64,000 nt of DNA from Thalassobium sp. R2A62 (lineage in GTDB: Bacteria; Pseudomonadota; Alphaproteobacteria; Rhodobacterales; Rhodobacteraceae). The position numbers were made by a program, and so were the translations under genes. Below are positions 46,934 to 55,071 of the stretch, in pieces. Under the pieces are notes generated by a model. It was given only the letters and a program-made list of their open reading frames with translations, was not told where the DNA came from and did not search any database. Numbering within the stretch: the stretch's first letter is position 1; each line of letters opens with the position of its first letter. The DNA lies in NCBI RefSeq assembly GCF_000161835.1, contig NZ_GG697169.2:2918575-2982574 (forward strand). Reading direction: 5' to 3'.

Positions 46934-48334
46934 ATGACCCAGAATGTGCAAATCCCCCTTTGGTTATTGATCCTGATTCTGCTGTTCGCGGCAGTAACGG
47001 CATTGTCGCATTTTCTGTTGCCCTCGGTGCGTTGGTTCTTTCGTAAACGGATGGAACGTGTCGTCACCCAAATGAACACGCGGCTGGCGCGGCCGATTGA
47101 GCCGTTCAAGCTGGCGCGCAGACACGACATGATCCAGCGGATCATCTATGATCCCGAGGTCACAGCCGCGATTGTCGAGCATGCCGAGGATCAAGACATG
47201 CCCGAGAACGTCGCGTTCGAACAGGCGCGCCAATATGCCCGCGAGATCGTTCCATCATTTTCCGCCACGGCTTATTTCAGTTTTGGGATGCGGATCGCAA
47301 AATGGCTTTCGCGGTCATTCTACCGTGTGCGACTGGGTAATTTTGATCGCGAAGAGCTGTTGGCGATTGATCCGGACGCGACAGTGATCTTTGTCATGAA
47401 CCACCGCAGCAACATGGATTACGTGTTGGTGACCCATTTGGTGTCACAGGCCAGCACGCTGTCTTATGCGGTGGGCGAATGGGCGCGGGTCTGGCCGTTG
47501 TCCGCGATCATCAAAGCGATGGGTGCCTATTTTATCAGACGGCGTTCGCGCGGCACCCTCTACCGCAAGATTTTGGCGCGATATGTGCAAATGGCCACTG
47601 AAAATGGTGTGACCCAAGCGTTCTTTCCTGAAGGCGGATTGTCACTGACTGGACGGACGATGGAGCCGAAATATGGTCTGTTGAACTACGTGATCAGCGG
47701 GCTTGGGGCCGAAGGGCGCGACGTCATTTTTGTCCCTGTCGCGATTAACTATGACCACGTGATCGAAGACCGCGTGTTGATCAAAGCCGGACAAGACGGC
47801 AACCGCCGGTTCGGTGTCAAGCTGACCAAAGCCGCAGGGGTCATCCTGCGGTATCTTGGTCAACGCCTGACTGGACGCTTTCGCAAGCTGGGCGCCGCAT
47901 CCGTTAGTTTTGGCACGCCGATGTCCTACCAAGATTTTGCAGCAGGCCGCAGTGAAGATCTGACCGAAGAGATCGGGCAGGCATTGATGGACCGCATCCG
48001 GGCTGTTGTTCCTGTGGTGCCTGTCCCGCTGATTGCCACGAGCCTTTTGGCCCAAGGGACGGTGGCATCCGAGGTCCAACTGGTCAGAGATGTCGAGGCG
48101 ATGCTGACCGAGCTCGCAGCCAAGGGGGCCGCCCTGCCACGTCGTACGGCCGCGCAGCTGGTGCCTGACACATTGCCGGATCTCGTGCGGCGGAAAATCA
48201 TCAAACGCGACGGTGATACGATCACATTCGATGAGGTGGATCGCGCGGTTTTGGAATACTACCGCGCCTCAATCGAGCACCTGATGGATGCAACTGCAGC
48301 GAAATCTGCAGAAATTTCTGCAATTGCAGGGTAA
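46934..48334 (+). CDS. PlsB-like glycerol-3-phosphate/1-acyl-glycerol-3-phosphate acyltransferase
   Basis: Membrane-associated acyltransferase of 466 residues. A hydrophobic N-terminal helix (PLWLLILILLFAAVTALSHFL) is followed by motif I NHRSNMD (HxxxxD), the FIRRRSRG region and motif III FFPEGG, typical of PlsC/PlsB acyltransferases. The long C-terminal half after about residue 280 resembles PlsB-like proteins. ATG at 46934 is chosen over the frame start at 46760, whose first 58 residues lack family features. It lies between ecm and ccr; whether it is linked to that pathway is unclear. Confidence 0.82.
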   Translation: MTQNVQIPLWLLILILLFAAVTALSHFLLPSVRWFFRKRMERVVTQMNTRLARPIEPFKLARRHDMIQRIIYDPEVTAAIVEHAEDQDMPENVAFEQARQYAREIVPSFSATAYFSFGMRIAKWLSRSFYRVRLGNFDREELLAIDPDATVIFVMNHRSNMDYVLVTHLVSQASTLSYAVGEWARVWPLSAIIKAMGAYFIRRRSRGTLYRKILARYVQMATENGVTQAFFPEGGLSLTGRTMEPKYGLLNYVISGLGAEGRDVIFVPVAINYDHVIEDRVLIKAGQDGNRRFGVKLTKAAGVILRYLGQRLTGRFRKLGAASVSFGTPMSYQDFAAGRSEDLTEEIGQALMDRIRAVVPVVPVPLIATSLLAQGTVASEVQLVRDVEAMLTELAAKGAALPRRTAAQLVPDTLPDLVRRKIIKRDGDTITFDEVDRAVLEYYRASIEHLMDATAAKSAEISAIAG

Positions 48335-48362
48335 TTAAATTACAAAATACCCCAATATGGGG
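48307..48362 (+). promoter_or_regulatory. Series of palindromes upstream of ccr
   Basis: TGCAGAAATTTCTGCA (48307-48322), TGCAATTGCA (48319-48328), GTAATT-A-AATTAC (48331-48343) and a CCCCA/TGGGG hairpin (48350-48362) lie 94-150 bases before the ccr ATG. The first two overlap the end of the acyltransferase gene. They could be operators; no known consensus is matched. Confidence 0.45.
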
Positions 48363-48455
48363 TTGCTATGTTGCGAGCGCAATAATATTTCAAGGTTAGG
48401 CCGCTGCGATTCTGCGATGCGGCAGAGATTTTGAACCTACGGGATGGAGGCGCAC

Positions 48456-49739
48456 ATGGCTCTCGACACGCATGCAGCAGAAGTTTCTTACAACGCCGAG
48501 AAAAAAGACCTCTATGAGATGGGCGAAGTCCCTCCCATGGGTCACGTCCCATCACAGATGTATGCATGGACGATCCGCCGTGAGCGTCATGGCGAGCCGG
48601 ACAAGGCATTCGAGGTCGAGGTCGTCGACACGCCAAAACTGGACAGCAACGAAGTACTGGTTTTGGTCATGGCCGCAGGCGTTAACTATAACGGTGTTTG
48701 GGCCGGCCTAGGTGTTCCTATCAGTCCGTTTGACGGCCACGGTGCCGACTACCACATCGCAGGTTCCGATGCGTCCGGCATCGTTTGGGCCGTTGGCGAC
48801 AAGGTAAAGCGTTGGAAGGTTGGCGACGAAGTGGTGATCCACTGCAACCAAGACGACGGTGACGACGAAGAATGCAACGGCGGCGATCCGATGTTTTCTA
48901 CTAGTCAGCGCATTTGGGGCTACGAGACGCCTGACGGCTCTTTTGCTCAGTTTACAAACGTTCAGGCACAGCAGCTGATGCCGCGCCCCAAGCACCTGAC
49001 ATGGGAAGAGGCTGCCTGTTATACGCTGACACTCGCCACTGCATATCGGATGCTGTTTGGTCACGAACCGCACGATCTAAAGCCCGGTCAGAACGTTCTG
49101 GTCTGGGGTGCATCTGGCGGTCTGGGGTCCTATGCGATCCAGTTGATCAATACCGCTGGTGCCAATGCAATCGGCGTGATTTCTGACGAGAGCAAGCGCG
49201 ACTTTGTCATGGGGCTGGGCGCCAAAGGTGTCATCAATCGCCGCGACTTTGATTGCTGGGGTCAGATGCCCACGGTGAACACGCCAGAATATGCCGCATG
49301 GTTCAAAGAAGCCCGCAAGTTCGGCAAAGCGATCTGGGACATCACCGGCAAAGGCGTCAACGTCGACATGGTATTCGAACACCCAGGCGAGGCGACGTTC
49401 CCAGTCTCGACCTTTGTTTGCAAAAAGGGCGGTATGGTCGTGATTTGTGCGGGGACGTCGGGGTTCAATCTGACGCTAGACGTGCGGTACATGTGGATGC
49501 ACCAAAAACGTCTACAAGGGAGCCACTTTGCCCATTTCAAACAGGCAAGTGCTGCGAACAAACTGATGCTGGAGCGTCGGTTAGATCCTTGCATGTCCGA
49601 AGTGTTTGAATGGAACGATATTCCAGAGGCGCACATGAAAATGATGCGCAACGAGCACAAACCAGGCAACATGTCGGTGCTGGTGCAGTCGCCCCAAACC
49701 GGTCTGCGCTCGTTCGAGGATGTTCTCGCCCAACAGTAA
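48456..49739 (+). CDS. ccr: Crotonyl-CoA carboxylase/reductase
   Basis: NADPH-dependent medium-chain dehydrogenase of 427 residues, the key enzyme of the ethylmalonyl-CoA pathway: reductive carboxylation of crotonyl-CoA to ethylmalonyl-CoA. VPSQMYAWTIRRERHGEP, MAAGVNYNGVWAGLG, NADPH-fold VWGASGGLGSYAIQL and the CO2-site region in EHPGEATFPVS are present. GGAGG precedes the chosen ATG at 48456. It diverges from ecm, with the acyltransferase gene between them, and ends in a terminator. Confidence 0.96.
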   Translation: MALDTHAAEVSYNAEKKDLYEMGEVPPMGHVPSQMYAWTIRRERHGEPDKAFEVEVVDTPKLDSNEVLVLVMAAGVNYNGVWAGLGVPISPFDGHGADYHIAGSDASGIVWAVGDKVKRWKVGDEVVIHCNQDDGDDEECNGGDPMFSTSQRIWGYETPDGSFAQFTNVQAQQLMPRPKHLTWEEAACYTLTLATAYRMLFGHEPHDLKPGQNVLVWGASGGLGSYAIQLINTAGANAIGVISDESKRDFVMGLGAKGVINRRDFDCWGQMPTVNTPEYAAWFKEARKFGKAIWDITGKGVNVDMVFEHPGEATFPVSTFVCKKGGMVVICAGTSGFNLTLDVRYMWMHQKRLQGSHFAHFKQASAANKLMLERRLDPCMSEVFEWNDIPEAHMKMMRNEHKPGNMSVLVQSPQTGLRSFEDVLAQQ

Positions 49740-49769
49740 ACGCACTATGCACGTTATTCGTGTATTTTG

Positions 49770-49799
49770 ATCGCCTCGATTCTGAAGGATCGGGGCGAT
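49770..49799 (+). terminator. Terminator after ccr
   Basis: ATCGCCTCGAT (49770-49780) pairs with ATCGGGGCGAT (49789-49799) over 11 bp with one G-T wobble and an 8-nt loop, followed by TTTACTTTTTGG. Confidence 0.85.
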
Positions 49800-49920
49800 T
49801 TACTTTTTGGTAACAATTTTGCTTAAGCGTTTCCAGAGGGTTAGTTGCAGTGGCTCCCACCATAAATGGGGGGCTGTAATAAGCGAGTGTTCGAAAACAT
49901 CGCCTTGTGGTAGTGTTATG

Positions 49921-49935
49921 TTAACCGCTCGTTAA
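49921..49935 (+). promoter_or_regulatory. CtrA-type box upstream of the luxR locus
   Basis: TTAACCGCTCGTTAA fits the alphaproteobacterial CtrA consensus TTAA-N7-TTAA exactly. It lies 22 bases before the 71-codon gene and about 180 bases before luxR. CtrA and quorum sensing are linked in several roseobacters, so control of this locus by CtrA is plausible; binding is not shown. Confidence 0.65.
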
Positions 49936-49957
49936 CCACTCAAGCAGAAAGTCGCTC

Positions 49958-50173
49958 ATGGGACATAATTGGATACTCGACGTCCTCGCGGACCTTAAGG
50001 CCTTTGCGCAGCAAAACGAACTTCCCATCCTTGCTGAACAACTTGCTGATGCTAGCCTTGTCGCGGTCGCAGAGATTTCGTCGCAGGATGAGGGAACGCC
50101 CGAGGGCGTACGTGGTCATGACGCGCAAGCTGGAGACGTTTATCGAAGAACTGGAACAAGCGACATCGCTTAA
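49958..50173 (+). CDS. Small conserved-type protein upstream of luxR
   Basis: Predicted 71-residue protein beginning MGHNWILDVLADLKAFAQQN and continuing ELPILAEQLADASLVAVAEI. A helix-rich N-terminal half of this type occurs upstream of luxR genes in related roseobacters (from memory). Its end overlaps the start of luxR by 56 bases in another frame. No function is known. An in-frame luxR extension in the same region is the alternative reading. Confidence 0.6.
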   Translation: MGHNWILDVLADLKAFAQQNELPILAEQLADASLVAVAEISSQDEGTPEGVRGHDAQAGDVYRRTGTSDIA

Positions 50174-50894
50174 CCATTTGCAGGACAGTATTTCAGACCT
50201 GCGAGACCTCTATAAAATCGATCACATCGTCTATCACTGGGTATCCAGCGATGGTGAACAGTATGGCTGTGGCACCTATGATCGGTCGTGGGTACAACGC
50301 TATGTCGAACAGGATTATTTGCGGATAGATCCGGTCGTGGTTGGCTGCTTCCAGCGGTTTCACCCAGTGGATTGGAAACGGCTCGATTGGTCTTCCAAGG
50401 CCGCACGCACGTTCCAAGCCGAAGCAATAGAAGCAGGTGTCGGGATCCAAGGCTATTCCATCCCGATCCGTGGGCCGAATGGGCAGTTCGCGTTGTTTTC
50501 GGCATCTCACAATTGCGACGATGATTGGTGGGCAAATTGGACAGAGGCGAACCGCCGGGATCTGATTCTGATTGCGCATACGTTCAACCAAAAGGGGCTC
50601 GAGTTTGAAAAAAACCGTGTCCCCGAGGCGGCCAAGGGTCTGAGCCCCCGCGAGGTTGATGCAATGACGTTCCTTGCTATGGGATATTCGCGTGCGCAAG
50701 TGGCGAATACTTTGTCGATCTCCGAGCACACCCTGCGTGCCTATATCGAAAGTGCACGGTTCAAATTGGGTGCGTTGAACACAACCCATGCTGTGGCCCG
50801 TGCCATGGCGCACGGGCTAATTGTCGTCGGTGGCGCTGCTAAAAACGCGGCTGGCGGATGGCCTGGACAACAGTCGACGACGGATCCACAATGA
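50118..50894 (+). CDS. LuxR-type acyl-homoserine-lactone-responsive regulator
   Basis: Regulator of 258 residues with an N-terminal autoinducer-binding domain (about 20-165) and a C-terminal LuxR helix-turn-helix (about 180-240, LSPREVDAMTFLAMGYSRAQVA and LSISEHTLRAYI). The W, Y, D and W positions of AHL-binding LuxR proteins appear as HWVSSDG, DYLRIDPVV and HPVDW. ATG at 50118 is chosen; the open frame extends to 50004, overlapping the small gene. The cognate luxI follows 125 bases downstream but is frameshifted. Confidence 0.9.
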   Translation: MTRKLETFIEELEQATSLNHLQDSISDLRDLYKIDHIVYHWVSSDGEQYGCGTYDRSWVQRYVEQDYLRIDPVVVGCFQRFHPVDWKRLDWSSKAARTFQAEAIEAGVGIQGYSIPIRGPNGQFALFSASHNCDDDWWANWTEANRRDLILIAHTFNQKGLEFEKNRVPEAAKGLSPREVDAMTFLAMGYSRAQVANTLSISEHTLRAYIESARFKLGALNTTHAVARAMAHGLIVVGGAAKNAAGGWPGQQSTTDPQ

Positions 50895-51019
50895 ACGACG
50901 CATCACCGTTTCGTTAAGAAACATGAACGGGATTTAACTGGCCGGCGCGACCCGCTCGGTCTGCCTTAACGACTGTGTTTCTACCTTGGCCTCAGGACGA
51001 TAAGGAAAGGGAAATACGA

Positions 51020-51651
51020 ATGCTACGTTATCTATATGCCGATGACTTGAATGCTTACCCTCGGTTGCGAGACAGCACGTTCCGCGATCGCGCAACGCAA
51101 TTTCACGACCGACTAGGTTGGGATGTGCAGGTCGATGACGGCGGGCTCGAACGCGATCAATACGACGACCTTAGCCCGCTCTATGTGATTTGGGAGCGCC
51201 CTGACGGATTGCATGGCGGGTCGATGCGGTTTTGCCTACAACGGGTCGAACCATGACCGAGGAGCACTTTGCAGGCATTGCTGATGTCAGCGGTCTCAAG
51301 AGCCCGTTCATTTGGGAATGCACACGGTTCTGTCTCGCGCCGAACTCTCAGGCGTGCGTGGCTGGTCTGCTTATGTTGGCGGGCGGAGAGCTCATGCGGC
51401 AAATGGGGCTATCGCATTTCTTGGGTGTCTTTGATGCTCGGATGGTTCGGATTTACCGTACGATAGGGTCGTCACCCGAAATTCTGGGGTCAGTCGGTCA
51501 GGGCCGCGAACAGCTAAGTGTTGGGCTCTGGAGGTATTCGGAAGCTGACCGTGCGCAGGTTCTCGACCGTGCAGGAGTGTCGTCGGAATTGTCTGAACAC
51601 TGGTACAATCGCGCCTTTGGATTTGACCGTGAACTGGCACAGACCGCATAA
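51020..51651 (+). pseudogene. LuxI-type acyl-homoserine-lactone synthase, frameshifted
   Basis: Two frames (51020-51256 and 51232-51651) make one LuxI-type synthase of about 210 residues. The N-terminal half has the expected RDRATQFHDRLGW and DQYDDLSPLYVIW; the C-terminal half carries IWECTRFCLAP. The break is at the T-run 51230-51233 in GSMRF; one extra T would give MRFLPTTGRT, the normal wording. As read, the enzyme ends after 78 residues. A sequencing error, a true mutation, or a -1 slip on TTTT are all possible; the context is not a canonical slippery heptamer. A ribosome site AAGGAAAGGG precedes the ATG. Confidence 0.88.
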
Positions 51652-51690
51652 GCGCTGGCACCCTCAACGTGGGGCGGATAGTGTCCCGAT

Positions 51691-53238
51691 ATGACTACGC
51701 CCGCGTTGACATTCTCCGAAGATCAGGCTGATGCCTTTGATGCCGTGGCCGAGCTGATGCGCGGTGCTGGCGTCGATCTTGATGATAGTCTTCTGACCCC
51801 TCCGCGTGACAACGCGAACTCCCAAGTGATGGCTGTGATCGGCAAAGCTGGTTCGGGTAAGACCATGCTTTTGGCCAAACTTTACAAAGTATTAGAGGAT
51901 GCAGGGGTTGATATTGTTTCGGGGGATTACGAGGGCAAGGCCCGCAAAGACCGTCGAACATTGGCGATCCTCGCACCGACAAACAAGGCCGCCAGTGTTC
52001 TGCGAAATCGCGGCGTTCCAGCCACAACGATCCACCGAATTTTGTACACGCCGATGTACGATCCCGAGTACGAAAAGGTTGCCGAATGGTTGAACGGCAA
52101 TGGCGAGCGTCCCGAGATTGAGGGGTTGACGGACGTCGCCCTAGACCGCGCGATGACATCCTTCCAAGCCAACAAATCAGTGCCCGCAGCATTGGCTGCT
52201 GCAGGTCTGCGCGGCAGTGATTTTATCACTGGATGGAAGCGGCGCGAAAACCCTCTCGACATTGGATTGGTCGACGAGAGTTCGATGTTGGATGAAAAAC
52301 AGTTTGCCGACCTGCAAGAGATCTTTCCAACGCTTGTGCTATTTGGTGACCCCGCGCAGTTACCGCCGGTCAAAGCCAAGGGCGACGCCGATGGTGGCAT
52401 GGTTTTTGACGGTTTGGCCGAGCCGCGCAAACGTGTTCTAAGCCGTGTCCACCGTCAAGACGGCGATAATCCAATCCTTGATCTTGCGCATGCGTTGGCT
52501 GATCCGGCTCTTCAATTCCATGACTTTGAGCGGATGATCCAAGACGCGGCACGAGTGGACGAACGGGTTGTATGGGCTGAACGGGTCGAAAGCGATTTGA
52601 TGTCGCGGAGCCCTGTTCTGGTTTGGCGCAATGCCACACGTATCCGGTTAATCCACGCATTTCGCGGCGCCTTTGGAGCACCCGAAGACGAGCTGTTAGA
52701 GGGCGAGCCGCTGATTTGTGACGGGATCGAGCTACCAATGAAGCACCGGAAAAAGCGCCTCGATCTAGAGGCGCGAGGGCTGATCAAGGGCGCGCATGTT
52801 GTGTACCTGGGGCCAGGGCGCAAACCTGGTTTCTCGCGGTTGCATGTGATGGGCGCCGAAGACCCGCAGGTCAGTGCAGCCTCAATCGTTAAGATCGAGC
52901 AAATGGATGATGAAGAACCGTTTATCCCATTCGCTGCACGTATGGGGGCCACGTTCTTACACGGTGCTGCCGTGACAATTCACAAGGCGCAGGGCTCGCA
53001 ATGGGACACGGTGCAGGTGTTCGCGCCTGACATTTACGCGGCGAGCCGGATGGGCCGTGTCGAGGCAGGCAAGCCATTGTGGAAACGTCTTGCGTATGTG
53101 GCGATCACACGGGCCGAGACCCAATTGCGATGGGTCGTGCGCAACCGTTTGGGCAAGCCAAGCGGCACGTTGCAAGTCGATGATTTGAAAACAGCGCCAG
53201 CGCCGCTCGAGCTGTCAACGCAGAGCGACGGAGATTAA
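51691..53238 (+). CDS. RecD-like superfamily 1 DNA helicase
   Basis: Predicted 515-residue ATP-dependent 5'-3' helicase of the RecD/Dda type. Walker A GKAGSGKT at 51-58, motif II as VDESSM, motif III GDPAQLPPV, and C-terminal motifs V/VI as TIHKAQGSQWDTV and YVAITRAETQL. It is shorter than RecD2, with no long N-terminal region. Known relatives act in replication or repair. It stands alone; its end overlaps the convergent TIGR02186 gene by 4 bases. Confidence 0.9.
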   Translation: MTTPALTFSEDQADAFDAVAELMRGAGVDLDDSLLTPPRDNANSQVMAVIGKAGSGKTMLLAKLYKVLEDAGVDIVSGDYEGKARKDRRTLAILAPTNKAASVLRNRGVPATTIHRILYTPMYDPEYEKVAEWLNGNGERPEIEGLTDVALDRAMTSFQANKSVPAALAAAGLRGSDFITGWKRRENPLDIGLVDESSMLDEKQFADLQEIFPTLVLFGDPAQLPPVKAKGDADGGMVFDGLAEPRKRVLSRVHRQDGDNPILDLAHALADPALQFHDFERMIQDAARVDERVVWAERVESDLMSRSPVLVWRNATRIRLIHAFRGAFGAPEDELLEGEPLICDGIELPMKHRKKRLDLEARGLIKGAHVVYLGPGRKPGFSRLHVMGAEDPQVSAASIVKIEQMDDEEPFIPFAARMGATFLHGAAVTIHKAQGSQWDTVQVFAPDIYAASRMGRVEAGKPLWKRLAYVAITRAETQLRWVVRNRLGKPSGTLQVDDLKTAPAPLELSTQSDGD

Positions 53239-53984
53239 CGTCGGAACGCTTGGAAAATAGCTGACGCGCCCCAGCCCGCAACAATGGCGATAAAGAGCGA
53301 CATCAAACCGTAAAGAAACGCATTTTCATGAGCGAGGTTATAGAGCCAACGCTCAAGTCCGACTTTGGCGACGTCTATCTTGGTCTCATAGACGTCGATC
53401 ACAGCACCGTCTCGGGTCAGAAAAATACGGGTACTATAGTCGCCCTCGGTCAGGTTCGCAGGCAATTCGATCGCAGTGCTAAACAGCGTGTCTTCTTCGA
53501 GAGATACTTGGCCTTCGAGTGTTTGATAGAGCTGCTGGCCCGCACGAATTCGGATCAGTGCCTGTGTGAATGAAGCGGTATCATCGACGGTCGCACCAAC
53601 AGACCGAATGGCTCGAGGGATTGTGATGTGATGCCGCAAGTCTTCGACATCTGAGAGAACGTTCGCCATTGGACTGGTTGTCGCGACTGCGTAAAACGAC
53701 GGTGCCGCATCCACTTCGACAGCCTCGGTATTGACCCAAATACCCAATCGTTGGTCTTTGCGTCGAACCGTTACGGGCTGGTCGGGGCCAGAGACCGTGA
53801 TGATGACTTCGAGGTTGCTGTCAGAGGGGATCATATCCTCGCGTTTGACAGCGCCAAACACCAAAATATCGTCGCCATCAAATGTTGCGGTGATTGCCAC
53901 GCTATCACGGCTGAGGCCGAGCACGACCTCTTCTGCAGCAGCGGGTGCTGCGAGGCAGAGCATCATTATCAAAGCGCGGATCAT
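53235..53984 (-). CDS. TIGR02186 family membrane-anchored protein
   Basis: Protein of 249 residues with an N-terminal signal peptide (MIRALIMMLCLAAPAAAE), a periplasmic beta-rich domain and one C-terminal helix (LMSLFIAIVAGWGASAIF). It corresponds to TIGR02186, which is regularly encoded beside a TauE/SafE-type permease, as here with a 4-base overlap. It may assist that permease. Molecular function unknown. Confidence 0.85.
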   Translation of the reverse strand: MIRALIMMLCLAAPAAAEEVVLGLSRDSVAITATFDGDDILVFGAVKREDMIPSDSNLEVIITVSGPDQPVTVRRKDQRLGIWVNTEAVEVDAAPSFYAVATTSPMANVLSDVEDLRHHITIPRAIRSVGATVDDTASFTQALIRIRAGQQLYQTLEGQVSLEEDTLFSTAIELPANLTEGDYSTRIFLTRDGAVIDVYETKIDVAKVGLERWLYNLAHENAFLYGLMSLFIAIVAGWGASAIFQAFRR

Positions 53985-54895
53985 TCGTGACCTCCGGCGC
54001 CCAGCGAATAGAGTTCTGAGGGCTGAACCAGTAGATCAAATGCCAGTTTGCCACAAACCGCGAGAACCATCAGAGCCAGCAAAATGCGCAGCTGTTCGGC
54101 CTTCATTTTGACGCCGATGCGCGTGCCGATTTGGGCGCCAATGACACCACCGACCAACAACAAAACAGCGAGGGCGATATCGACGGTATAGTTTGTTGTT
54201 GCGTGAAGCATGGTCGTGAACGCGGTCACGAAAATAATCTGGAACAGCGAAGTACCAACAACCACCTTGGTTGGCATCCCGAGCAAATAGATCATCGCCG
54301 GCACCATGATAAAGCCACCGCCGACGCCCATGATCGCCGCTAGAATGCCAACGACGACACCCACTGCGAGCGGCGGTAGTACCGAGATATAGAGGCCCGA
54401 GACGCGGAACTTGGTTTTAAAGGGAAGCACGTGGATCCAGCCGTGCTTTTTGCGAGTAGGAACAATGTTCGCTTTTGAACGGCGGATCGCGCGCCAGCTT
54501 TCGATGAACATCAGCCCGCCCACAACACCGAGGAACACGACGTAGCAAAGCTTGACCAGCAGATCGACCTGACCTAGCGATTTTAGATAGTTAAAGATGA
54601 AAACACCGAGTGCGGCACCAACCAATCCGCCGAGCATCAGAACGGTGCCCATTTTCAGATCGACCGTTTTACGCCTGAAATGTGCCAGCACACCAGAGAA
54701 CGACGAGGCGACGATTTGGTTCGCTTCAGTGGCGACAGCCACTGCTGGTGGAATGCCAATAAAGAACAACAGGGGCGTCATCAAAAACCCACCGCCCACG
54801 CCGAACATCCCTGAAAGAATGCCGACAATCCCGCCCAGTCCGAGCAAGAGGAAAGCATTCACCGATACTTCTGCGATGGGAAGGTAGATTTGCAT
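53981..54895 (-). CDS. TSUP-family (TauE/SafE) permease
   Basis: Integral membrane protein of 304 residues with about eight helices and the internal duplication typical of TSUP: GLGGIVGILSGMFGVGGGFLMTP at the N-terminal half and GILAAIMGVGGGFIMVPAM in the second half. Members export sulfite or organosulfonates, but the substrate is not evident here. Translationally coupled to the TIGR02186 gene. Confidence 0.92.
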   Translation of the reverse strand: MQIYLPIAEVSVNAFLLLGLGGIVGILSGMFGVGGGFLMTPLLFFIGIPPAVAVATEANQIVASSFSGVLAHFRRKTVDLKMGTVLMLGGLVGAALGVFIFNYLKSLGQVDLLVKLCYVVFLGVVGGLMFIESWRAIRRSKANIVPTRKKHGWIHVLPFKTKFRVSGLYISVLPPLAVGVVVGILAAIMGVGGGFIMVPAMIYLLGMPTKVVVGTSLFQIIFVTAFTTMLHATTNYTVDIALAVLLLVGGVIGAQIGTRIGVKMKAEQLRILLALMVLAVCGKLAFDLLVQPSELYSLGAGGHE

Positions 54896-55031
54896 GACAC
54901 GTCATAGACCCAGACCATGCGCTTGGGCAACGGCTGGACTCATGAAAATTGGCTATCTGGGTCACAAAATGCTGCAAAGCAGCATGAAGCGTGAAGAATT
55001 GAGACCAGCCTTGCGCGTTTTTATGTGAAAA

Positions 55032-55065
55032 CGCCCAGAGTGTTCGGGTTAACAGGCTCTGGGCG
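55032..55065 (-). terminator. Terminator of the BMP-type ABC transporter operon
   Basis: CGCCCAGAG (55032-55040) pairs with CTCTGGGCG (55057-55065) and is followed on the minus strand by TTTTC. It lies just after the stop of the permease gene ending at 55072. Confidence 0.85.
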
Positions 55066-55071
55066 GTCTCA

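Noticed and set aside
48307-48343. PccR/ScfR-type TTTGCAAA sites upstream of ccr
   Set aside because: The palindromes there contain TGCA but not TTTGCAAA pairs with a 4-bp spacer.
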